DNA from: Chaetorhynchus papuensis
Taxonomy: Eukaryota > Chordata > Aves > Passeriformes > Rhipiduridae
Assembly (NCBI GenBank): GCA_013396525.1
Contig: VWYX01000679.1
Location: 124,001-188,000 of the forward strand
Direction of reading: 5' to 3'
Length of the DNA: 64,000 nt
This document shows positions 1-11,500 of the stretch, in pieces. How positions within the stretch are numbered: the stretch's first letter is position 1; every line of letters begins with the position of its first letter. The translations under genes and the position numbers were made by a program. The notes beneath the pieces are model-generated. The model worked only from the letters and a program-made list of their open reading frames with translations, had not been told where the DNA came from and made no database searches.

Positions 1-433
1 ACCACTTGGATTCATTAGGAATTTGAGTAGTAACATCACTTTTTGATGTGATATGCATATCCATACACATACACACGTTTCATCTACAGATAGATAAACG
101 AAAATTTTTGCACATGATTTCTGTTATTAGCTGATTAGAAAACATGCGACAGTAATATGGGAAAACACTGGCAAAGTCAAACACGTTGAAAACAATACTA
201 TGAGTAACAACAATTCAAACCCTGCACTGAAAAAATACCCTTTCAGATGTGTTGAAAATTACAAAAAGTTAAATTGTCATTATCTGACTTGTGCAAAACC
301 ACAAGGTTTTGTTTTCATATGAAAGAGCTATTTTTTTAGTTATGTAGCAAAGGTACATCACAATACATCAAGTAAACCGGCTGATACAGTCCTAAAGCCA
401 AACACTGACAACCCATTCTCCAAGTAATGAAAG

Positions 434-447
434 TATATATATATATA
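434..447. repeat. (TA)7 microsatellite
   Basis: Seven uninterrupted TA units. Confidence 0.95.
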
Positions 448-3255
448 AAACGGCTATGATGGTTACAGCTTATAAACTTCAGGACAAATGGAAAAGAGAG
501 CATGAAGTCATTGTTCAAAGCTCAGGTGCCAAACAATGATCTACTATTAACAGAAAGCATGCAAGCATTGCCTCTTACAAAGCAAGATGTTGTATAACTT
601 GTAAACTTTTTTGATCATGCAAATCTCATGTTTATAAAATAGGATTCCTCCTTTCCCAGACAAACCCACTTTATCTGCAGTACAAGGTAAGCATACTTTG
701 ACTTTGCACATGGCCAGCAAATTACTGCATGTATTACTCAAGATATAAATTGACTCATTTGTCACATGCTGATCTGAAATAAAACAACACTGAAGTACCA
801 TCATTCTACTGTTGTTCTAGCAGGCAGAGTAAAATTACCCTGGGTCTGTGTAAGGCCTATGGAAGCATCACCCTTTGGGAATTCTGTACACAAAGAAAGC
901 TGACGCCACGATTTCCACACATTATCTTCAACCTGAATCAATTCTCCATGGTTGGTATTACAATAACAAGTTAGTGGCTTTGCATTTGTTACAGGGAATA
1001 CAAAAAGATTCAAGTGACTACTACTCTGCATCCTGAATTTTAAATATGCATGTTAATACTTTAACATGACATCCTGCAAAGCTCTTGGCAAATTATTTAC
1101 CAATATGGGGCTGCAACTTCAGTTTAACTTCTTTTCCTACAAGCAATTTGTACCACAGCATTGACAAAAATTTCCAAAGTTGAAATAACCATAGAGCAAG
1201 ATATAAATACAAATGTTGTTTCAAATCTTAGCTCTGCCTTTGACATTTCTTGAACATACAGTCATTTGACAGCATTTGTGTCTTACACTTTCTCATTTTC
1301 TATTATACAATGAACACAGAAAAAAGGGTAAGAGTGACCATCTAGGTGGTTTCAAAGGGGAAACAAAAATTCCTTGAAAAGTAGTCCAAACAGCAAATTA
1401 AAACTCCCTTTTCATTACTGTAAATGTTGATGGTTTTGATCGGTTTCCAAGAGACAGAATTCAAATCTATCACCTTGCACTTCTTCTCTTTTGCTTTGTA
1501 CTAAAAGTGTTTTCTTTTTCTTGCACCAATAATTAAACAGGGACAAAAGGCATTTGAGATACAAGTTTTGCTCCCTCTTGTATCTTAAGGATAGCAAGTG
1601 AATCTGCAAGGTTTAAGTTATTTGTAGCATACAACTACAAAATAAAGTAATTTGAACAAATTAAAACTTTATTACTTAGACTTAGTGATGATAAAAAGTG
1701 ATGGGCTGACAGTCTTAAATTTTCTGCTATTAGGCATGAGGCTCAATACTGCAAGCTCCCTTATAGCACTACTGTGTCTCAGTCACATTCTCTATACATG
1801 TTATGTTTATACTATATTCTATATAAATGTTTACGTGCTAAGAATCTTTCTATATTTAGCAAATCTGAGTAGCTTCTGCTGAGAGGGCAGGTTGTATCAA
1901 CAGCTTTGCAATGCAAACATATAAATTAACACAATTTCAAAACAAAAACCCTAAACCACTTAAGACTGACATGACAAACCTGAGGATACCCATAATCACC
2001 ATCTGTGGCAACTCATGGGCTGTCTCAAGCCAACCTCAGCTGGTGATTCATACACTATATTATTCTTCTGGCAGCAGTAAGAACTGGCAATGCAAAACTG
2101 GGTTTGTTGAACTTAATCCTATATTGTTGTGTATCCCTATATCTCCTGTAATGCTACTTTGACGTTATAAACTAAAATAAGCAGATTTAGTTGAGTCACT
2201 GCCACAAGTTCCCATACTGGTCAGATCCATTTAGTAATAAAAATCAAGACTTTCTGAACTCTAACAAGATATTGAAAAAAGAAAACCCATAGAATGCTTA
2301 AAAATATTAGCAAAAATAGAAAGAATATAGGACAAGTTCAACTCAAAGCTGCATTTTTAACAGCTATCAAGTAGTAAAAATTCCAAATACCCTATGTTGC
2401 TTTAAAAATATCCACAGAAGTGTTTTTGTATCCAGAGAGCAGCTTTTTAGGATGTAAACAATTCACTGAAATACAGGCTACCCACACCATTCTGCTGTCG
2501 GGGTAATGCCCAAGATGACAAAAACTAAGGAAATGCAACCTGCTTAAAATTAAACACTCTTACAGAGACACACATGGTAGAGTCTTAAAAATAAAAGGAA
2601 TTTTTTTTTTTAATAAAACCACATGGAACTAAATTTGAGCACCCTTTCAATCAGGCAATCCTCAGCAACCAGGCAGAGCAAACATATTATTAATTCTTTT
2701 AGTAGGCCACAATGATGCAGTTATTGTAGCTGCACAGTAAATGAATTTTCATGTATTTGTTTTTCAAATATGATACAATGAGTCAGTAAAGCTCAGAATG
2801 GCTTCTTAGACACAAAAAAATGCCAAAAAAACCCTTCAGGTGCCAAAGGTAATTGTTCTATATTTCACTCTGATGTGTGGAGCTCTAAAGCACAGTCTCT
2901 AAAATTACTATTAAAACTTTCAAATAAGCAAAGGACTAATAACAAATATCTGCAATTTGATATTAGAACAACAAAAGGTAGGGTAGCAGGTAGAACAGCA
3001 ATAAAAAAAATACTTCAATTTTAAAACACAGTAAGGGTAATAAGGGAATTCTTATTCTTGGACTGATAGATCATTAGTGAAACCCAATGGTCTTTTTCAG
3101 CTCACTTACAGTGTAGAGTAACTTCTGTCACAGAGGGATATCATCAGCTTCGGATGCAATCTCATTATTAAGTTTAAAGGCAATTTCAGATACGCCCACA
3201 TGGAAGTTTTGTGGAGTTTTTTCACGTTCTTCTTTCTCCCCTCCATGCCAACCAC

Positions 3256-3337
3256 TTAATTACTGTTACATGAAACCTCACCGCAATGATTACACAAAGT
3301 GAAAAAACCCTCTGTATCTCTAGTATTAGAATTGCAC
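3256..3337 (-). CDS. Candidate alternative terminal exon of PHF3 (26 codons and stop)
   Basis: On the minus strand a T-rich stretch ends GGTACAG at 3338. The following G completes the Arg codon left open by PHF3 exon 4, and 26 in-frame codons follow before TAA at 3258-3256. The predicted tail begins CNSNTRDTEG and contains FFTLCNHCGEV. With C731/C734 it would make CX2C-X21-CX2C, a plausible four-cysteine zinc site that replaces the normal PHD finger. Direct observation: the acceptor, phase match and cysteine spacing. Inference: that it is ever spliced. The standard PHD continuation (FMVGCGRCDDWFHG type) was not found in 1-3762, so the normal exon lies outside. A chance phase match is 1 in 3, so confidence is modest. 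Confidence 0.3.
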
Positions 3338-3762
3338 CTGTACCAAATAAAAGTCACATGTAAGCAACTATTTGATTTTTTTTGGTTGATGGTGATCCTT
3401 CCACTTAAGAGGTCTCTGGAAAGAAGGAAATGACAACCTGGAACACAGATATCTAATTTCTTTTCTATGAAAAAAAGTAAAGTTTAAAGTGCATAATTAA
3501 ACAGCGTAGAAAAATTATACATTTACCAAAATATGTATTCATATAATAAAACATTTCTATTCTAACTTTTGGGCCAAATTAGTTTCTAATGCTCTATTTA
3601 AATGACCAAAAAAAAGTGTATGAGTGCAAAGGAAATTAACTGACTGTATGACATACAGACTTGCATTGCAAGACTGTGACTTTCTGTTCTGGCATGAGCA
3701 GCATGAAAAAGATGATCTTCCAAGACCAGTAATAAATTCCTAAGACACACTGCCACACACAC

Positions 3763-5578
3763 CTGTTGCCATGTGGCTTTTTGCAAAAGCCACACTGCTT
3801 GCTGGGCACCCAGATATGTTTGCTTTCACTAGCAGAGGTATGTTCCAAGCCTTCCCTTTTAACAGTTGAAATGTTATCTGGAATGAACAAGGGAGGTTCA
3901 TCAAGTGAAAGACTCTTGCTACTTCTTCTCTGGCGAGGTTGGAGATTCTTATCATTTCTTTTTGACTTGTTTTTTTCTTTATCATCCTCCTTCAGATGTT
4001 CTACAGCAGGGGGATCTTTAGTCTCTCCGTCTTCCTTTGTGGAGCTATTCGCTTTGAGCCCAGTTGCAAGCTGGTGTTTGCTGGCTTGCTTCTGACCAGG
4101 ATGTGAAACATGGCCTGACAATGAATGCACAGAGTGGTGGGTATCTTTAGAAGAGCTTTGATGAGTAGGAGATTTCTCACTTGATTTTTGAACTGCTGAC
4201 TTCTGGGCTTGCCCAGAAGCCTGGACTCGGGGTATTTTCTTCAGCTTTGTGTTGGTCTGCTTTTTTACAGTCACCCCCGAAACGCTACTCTTTGCTTTCA
4301 AACCCAGATCAGATTGTTTCTTCCTAATTTTAACTGGATTATTTGGATGCTGATGACTCTCTTGCTCATCCGCATTTCGCTTCAGATTTGCAGAAGAGGG
4401 ACTGTGAAGGCCCGAAACAGCAACGCCAGCTCTCGTTCTTGACCGCACCATTTCTTGTTGCACTGTACCTGATTTCTGCTGAGTACCTGCACTCAGGATT
4501 GGTTTATTCTGTACTACAGATTTACTATGCCGGGGTCTAACATTCTTGTCACATTTTGTTGAAACACCAGTTTGTTTCTCATCATCTCGAAATTTTGATG
4601 CCTCTGGGCCTTCTACTTTAGCACTGCTGATCTGTGGCTGCACATTTTGGCTTGATTGGTCAACAACAGTGCTTTCTAAAATGCTATTTCCTGGGTCAGC
4701 AGAAGTAAACTCTTTGCTTTTCAAGTCTTTATTATCACAGTCTGTACTGTCCAATAGTTTCTCAGATGGAGTTTCAGTTTTCTCCACTCCCTTGTCATCA
4801 CCTCCAGCCTCTGTTAAACATTCCTTTACTGACAATGTATTTTCATCAGGAACTTCCACACTGTGGGAACCTAAACTGCAATCAACCCCCTCTTTCACAG
4901 AGCTGGACGAAGTTGAAAAGGTCTCACAGATTTCATCTGTATTCATGCAAGCACTAGATGAATCATTATCTTTTCCAGTTACTTCAATTTTATTATGTTC
5001 TTCTGTTTTCTTCTCTGATTCCTCTGCTTTATTACCAGTCTTTTCTTCTGAAGAATTTTCCAAGCCCATTGAATCAATCACATCACTTGTTTCATTTTTA
5101 ACTGGAATCATTTCCATATCTGCACATACTGAACAAACTGACTCAGCATTCCCAGACTCAGTCTTCATTGCAACCTCTGCTATTTCCTTTGTTTCCCCCG
5201 AAGAAGGAGAACAGGGTCCTGTTAAATTAGCACAACTTAACTCTTGGGATGTTTCTTCAATTTTTGCCTGCTCAGGGGTTTCAGACTTTATTTCTTTCAC
5301 ATCTTCAGGACCAGGCACACATTTATTACTCTGGGATGCTGTTACTGCTGCTGCTGTTCCTTCTACCTGTCCTGATAGTCTTGTACTACGCCTAACCTCC
5401 CTAGGCTGCTCTGTTTTCAAGCGTGCAGCAACATCTGTCTCTTTAACTGGACTTCTGTCTTGTTTCTGTCCATTTTTTGGAGCAGATCCACTTTTTACAG
5501 AAGATTTCTTGGTATTAACAGGAGGAGCAACATTCGAACGCTTGGCTAGCGTGCTCTGCCGCAGACTCCGTACTGGTT
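3763..5578 (-). CDS. PHF3: PHF3 exon 4: large disordered exon, codons 136-740, ending inside the PHD finger
   Basis: A single 1816-nt exon. It enters in phase 1 after CCTAG at 5579 and leaves in phase 2 at donor GTGTGT (3762 downward). It starts EPVRSLRQSTLAKRSN. Most of it is Ser/Thr/Glu/Lys-rich, without obvious fold or hydrophobic core, as expected for the disordered N-terminal half of PHF3. Basic clusters such as PVKIRKKQ look like nuclear-localisation sequence. The end is strongly conserved: RQRRSSKSLSLDEPPLF, then CGFCKKPHGN with C731 and C734, the first zinc-ligand pair of the PHD finger. The true 5' end is the splice acceptor; in-frame TTG at 5420 is only an internal Leu codon. A 366-codon frame on the opposite strand over this exon is a shadow. 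Confidence 0.96.
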
Positions 5579-8500
5579 CTAGGAAGGGAAAAAGAAAGTC
5601 TCAGCTATTCTGCTTCCTTCTCTTTGCAAATACAAGATTTACCTAGAATAAAACTGACTTACCCCAATTTAGCTTACTGGATACAAAGAGAACTTAAAAC
5701 TTAGTTGTTTACTAAACTTAAAAACCTCCCCAAAACCAAATTACTTGCATTTCAATTTTATACTGGCATACTTTGGATGTAAAAATCTCATTATTCTAAA
5801 GGCTATGGAATTTCTAAATGGCATGAACAACACTCAAGTGATGACAGACAATCAAAACCCACTCTACTTTTCTACCTCTCAGCCTTTTCTACCTCAAACA
5901 AAAATTGCACAAGCTATTTTGTGATTAGAAGTATAACCGAAGTTTAAAAATCTTTTAGAGAACAGTCTGTGAATCTGAGATCCAGTCACATTCTCACCTG
6001 ATGACAACTTTTACATTTTCTAAACAAGCAACCATTCCAGTGCCTTTCTAAACAGCATAATCACCAGCTTTGTATCACAGGCTCTTATTTAAATTCTGAT
6101 CTCCATATCAAGTAATTTTATCTTTTAACTCAAACTGCTCTATAGGGGAAAAAAGCATAGCAGTAAATAATTCCAGTTCAACAAGTCAGAAAACCCCTAA
6201 CTATAATCCATTAGTTACTACAAAGAATGAAAATATTTTAATAAAATATTTATTAAGTATATTGAGGTATTTTGATTAAAGACTTTCTGACTACAATAAT
6301 TACAACGTAATTTAAATCAAAAAGAGAATATGCAAATAAAAATTAATAGAATCAAAACTTTAATTGGAAATACACATGCTAACCTAATATTCCAATGCTG
6401 TTTTGCAACTCCATCATCTTTTGTTGGTGAAGAACCACATTATTAATCTTAGGTAGGTAAAAGGATCAAAATCTCAAATATTAGTTTAATGACCATAAGC
6501 CACAAGGAAGACACTAAATATTTATTAAAGAGGAATTCTAATTGATTCATATGCTATGAATGCTAGCTGCTAGCTGCAGTGTATAAGAAAGCAAGTGTCT
6601 ATATTGGAATTCACACAAACAAATTAAATTTATAATTTGTTGGGGGTGGGATTTTAAAGATTTAATTTACTTCAAATGTGCAAACACATAATCCACGATC
6701 ACCTTGTGCCATTAAACGTGGTGATTTCCTCGGTGATGTGACTGATGCTTCTTCAGCACGGCTTCTCAAATTCCTATTAGGTAAAGCAAGCTCATCATCA
6801 TCAATGGTGTCATTACCACTCTCTTTAACTCCTTCTCCATCCATAGTATCATCAAGACCAATAACTGTAAAAAAAAACAAACAAGAAAGAGCCTAAAACT
6901 TTAAATGGTCAAAAAGTGTTGGAGATATAATGCTGAATAAGACAGGGGAAGAGACAATGAAAAATAAATAAATTGGCCATCTAAAATCAAACAACAGGGA
7001 AAAAATGAAGAAATGAAGGACAGAAAATTCCCATGTGAGGTAGTTTCAGTGTAGAAGCTATCACCCAAAGCTTAAAACTTCTGTAGATAGTCCTTATAGC
7101 TTTTTTGTGGACTCACATTTTTATTGGGGTTTTTTGCCACAGGAAGGTCCCCAGTCTTAGAGGATCAGCTGCCCCTCACTGTCCCTTCCCACCTAAGAAA
7201 AAGTGAAGAAAGGTAAACAGCAGAAAGAGCTGATCCAGAAGTGCAGTGTTTAAAAATCACAATTTTCTCACAGGATACCATTTTAAAACTCTCAGCCCCA
7301 CCCATATCACATATCTGCATCTGTAATGCCTTTTAGGAAGAGCTTTAAGTGCAGCAAGCACTAAACTTCGCAGGAGAGATGGGGAACGTTGTCTTTGGTG
7401 AATTCCTACCCTTCGCTAACCTGAGAAAGATCCCAGAGGTTGCTCCTGAAAACAGGTTTCCTAAGAGGCAGTCAGGTCACTATAGCAGCCATTCTCCTCA
7501 CTCATTCTAAGTTAGGTTCTTGCAGTGGTAGCCTCTCCTATCCAAAGTTCCTATGTGTGAATCCTGGTCCCCGTGGAATGCAAAATTTGTGAGACCAAGC
7601 CAAACACCCAAGTGATTTTACGAAACACAGAGGAAGGTCTGACAAATACAACAGAGATTCCAAACAATCAAGTATGCCTGGTTTTCACTATTAAGACACC
7701 TACCTTGAAGCATTTTTAAGATAAATTCACATGACACATATAAGATAGCTAAAAATTTCTAACAATTGCTTATTTAAAACGGATGTAAATTAATACATCA
7801 ATCACAAAAGTCAAAAAAGCAAGAAGTTAAATTAAAAATTGTTGGAATTTTTAGACCAGCTCAGAAAACCTGTCAATTCCTGGTCCTTTTCAAGTCTGAT
7901 ATTACTGCAACTTTAAAAAAAAAGCAATGCCCTTGTGAAAGGGCACTACTACTACAATAATAAGCATACTTTTAAAATAACAAAAATTGGAAGCTGTAAA
8001 ACACTGCTGAAGCCAAAGACTGATGATAACCAAGTCTATCAATCTACAATCACCTGCCATGAAGAATTAAAAAAATAAAGTAACCAAGCAAGCTATTAGA
8101 AGTTCAAATATTAGAAAGTTCTTTATCAGCCTCTTAAGGAAGGCTGATTGTGGGACCAGGAAATCAGTGTTCTGAACCTCTGTAATCAGACGGCTGCCAG
8201 GAGCTGAAAGCTAGGACTTTCTTAAGCCTACAATTTATGGTCATTCATTTTATTTTAACCATAATTTTTAGTTAGTGCATGGTACACATCAGTTACAAGG
8301 AAAAGTGTTTGTGGAAATTACCGTGCACTTCCACTTTCCAATTCACAGGGCCACCTTTACATCTGTGTGTGTTTACAAACATACAGATATCACACACAAG
8401 GTGCACGAGGCTGATAAAGTTGGTCTTACTCCACTCAAGAGTGTTCCTTAATCACTTATTTGCTATAAGCTACATACTAAACACACTGGCAAAAAAAATG

Positions 8501-11500
8501 ACATTATAACTGCCCTATTAGACATTATTTTCCCTTTAAATATCTAATACTGGCCATTGCCCAATATGGAAACCTGAATGAGACGGACCCTCACCCTAAC
8601 TCCAGCTGCCCCTTCTCGTGTTCTCAAAGATTATATCCTCCCAGCAGCTCAGCACTTTGGTATTTGTGTTTTCACAGTGTTCCTACAAAACACAAAACTG
8701 GTTTTGAGGAAAAGACTGTGACGAAAGAGACTCCTTTCAGATCTGCTTCTGGTTCCTTCTGTGTAGAACTAAACTACTAAGCTATTGAAGACAACATGAA
8801 AAATAACAACTAGGACAGCTTCTGAAATAACTCTGGAGCATATTTAAGGGCTGACATTAGAGCCTTGGGCTTTACAATGTTCTTGCTCAAGTTAATGAAT
8901 TTACACACCCTCCTTTATTAATAACAAATGGGACACATTCAGTCCATTACTGACAGACAGTTTGAAATATTAGAATTAAAGTATTTTCATACTTACAAGA
9001 CTCTGTGCTGTAGCTTTAATTTTACAGAGGAATTTGAAGCACAGAATCTTGCTAATTTCAAACCACCTGAGCTACAACTCAGCTAGTACAGACAGCCTCA
9101 TGAGGCCCCCGATGAGGAGCATTCCACACAGACCCTGCTGGGAAGAGAAAAAGTGACAGAGAACAGCAATAGATACAGAGAAGACTAGGAAAGTAAATTA
9201 TGAAGGAGAAGTGGAGGTAAAGAAACAACCTTAGGAAAAGTAAACTAACAAAAGCAAAATCAGAAAGAACTAAAAAAAAAGATGATCTTACAAACAAATA
9301 TCTAAAGATTATCTCAGCAATATATTAGTATAGAAATTAGAAAAATAAAATAGGAAAAAATAAAGAAAAAACATATCTGAATAGGAAGAGTTGTACACCA
9401 GAGTACAACTGAACAGACTGCAAATAAGAAAAATATGAGTCACATTCAACATATTTATACTTGAAAAGGCACCACTGACCTTCACCTCACTATTTTGAGT
9501 TTCTCCATTACTTATAAAGTATCTAAATTTCCAAACAACTGTGTTGCACTACTGACTCATTTTTATATACCGTAACAGAATAACATAGAGTAAAAACAGT
9601 CTACTTGCAAATTTAAAGCAATGTTTTCCTTATGTTAAAACAAAACCATAACCATTTTTTAATTCTTCAGCAAAGTAAAACTGAAGAAAATAAGCCTTAC
9701 TTTCTGGTGAAAGAGGAGGTAAGGAGAAGAAAACACTCCTAAAGACATCATCAAAAACTATGACATTTATAAATCTTTATTTTCATTACTGTAAGACTTC
9801 CCTTGCTTATTTTCAGCCACAACTAAGATAGAAATACTCATTTTCTTGACACACTGACCAAGGTAAATCTCAAGTGTAGAAATAAATTTCTTTTCTGTAG
9901 ATGTTAGCCCTGGATTTCTTTTGCTTAGGTAACCACACCAAACAGAACACCACTGTTGTTCCTGCTTTGCACTGTTGTAAAACGCTATGTCCAGCTGAAT
10001 CACACTAAGGGCAGGGATGTGCAAGTCCACAGCAATTTCCATATAAGCATCACAGATTATATGGAAATGGTTGAACATTTTAAAATTTCTACTGTTATAT
10101 GTGAATAACAACATAAAGATGTAACACTATGCTTCAATGGAAAGAACAGTTACATTCTAAAGCAGTAACTAACACATCTAGGTAAGCCTTCAGAAGAGCT
10201 AATAAACTCCAGTGAAGCAACAAAACATACAGAGTGATATTTTGTCAGTAAGTCTCAAGATCGTAAATGAAGATGGAATACTTTCTATGAAAAACCTTTC
10301 CCCCACTGACATTTGTGATGCATATGCTCAAGAAACAGGATTAAAATACTTTTTGTTAAAAAATATATATTTTCAAGAGAAATTACGTGACTGATGACAT
10401 AACTTACATAAGGAAAAATTAAATTCCAACTGTTTTACAAAAGTTTGCCTGTAACCCCTTGAAATGAGAATTTGCCTGCCAAGTACCTTGAGCTGACTCC
10501 CCAGAGTAAAAAAAGAAATCATAGTAAGTAATGTAAAATATTAACTAAACATTTGCTCCCTTTCTCCAATAATGTCTGTGTTGTAAAGAGGTATTTTTGC
10601 AGTCTTTAGAATAAAGATATATGAAAATCAACTAAGATTAATAAACTTAATACAGCATGTATCTCGACAGAGGACTGTGTACCCATTTTATTGTAAAGAT
10701 GAAGCTCCATCACAAGCCTACTGAATTGTGGTTCTTTAGTGACACAAGCCTGTTACTTTGGAAATAAGGAGCAGTAAAGCACAAATTTCCACAATGAATT
10801 AAAAACACCGCACCAAACCAAGTACTTTAATGTAAATTAATTACTTTTTTTAAAAAGGGAGTCTTCACACGTTTACAAATCAGAGAGCTAATCTAAATTG
10901 CTTTGCAAATCTTAGTACAGATCCAATCTCTCTCTCCACCCATGAAACTGATCCAAAGGCATAAATAACTAAGTACTTCAGAAGGACCTAAGCTGGGGAA
11001 CGCAGGTAGTTTGTCACCTATGAGGAACACAGGTATTTTGTCACCTACAAACAGAAAAAGGCGCAAAATAAACATTCTCCAGGTTCTTGATACCAATACA
11101 GTAAATTTAAATTTTATACAGACGAGTCATAAAACACTGTGTAACTGTTCATATGGACAGCTTGGAGGAAGGAAGGCATAAAGAGGTAAGAAAACTGAGA
11201 GAAACAACTGTAGACCCAATTTTGGGCGGGAATCTCAAAGTTACATTCAAAATTACTTCAAATGTAGGAAGAAAAATACATCTACATTTGGCTTCAGTGA
11301 AAAGAGGCTGAAATGCCTAACACAGCTAGACATCACACTAGCTAAAGAAAAGAGTATTATTTGTAGTCAGAAAAATTGTTTTGGCTCCAAAGATTCAGTA
11401 GGTGATCATGATTTTAGCAGAGGCAATGCTGCTTTTAAGAATACTCACGAAAACACAGGCTAAAACCAGAAAAAGCAGACTGCACTTGAGGGAAACACTT

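Larger units (their letters stand above)
1..3762 (-). other. PHF3: PHF3 intron 4, partial (continues left of the window)
   Basis: AT-rich sequence between the large PHF3 exon and the window edge. A search on both strands for the rest of the PHD finger found no exon. It holds a (TA)n run at 434-447, the candidate alternative exon at 3256-3337, a 34-codon protein-like segment at 3128-3232 and an unrecognised 76-codon ATG frame at 801-1031 (both minus). I see nothing else in it. Confidence 0.8.

Noticed and set aside
3636..3762. Continuation of the PHF3 exon 4 frame past HGNR
   Set aside because: The frame reads through a consensus donor (GTGTGT) into intron and stops after 42 codons; the phase-2 splice at 3763 is the normal boundary.
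4546..5646. 366-codon open frame on the plus strand
   Set aside because: It lies antisense over PHF3 exon 4, whose minus-strand reading is clearly the conserved protein; the frame is a composition shadow.
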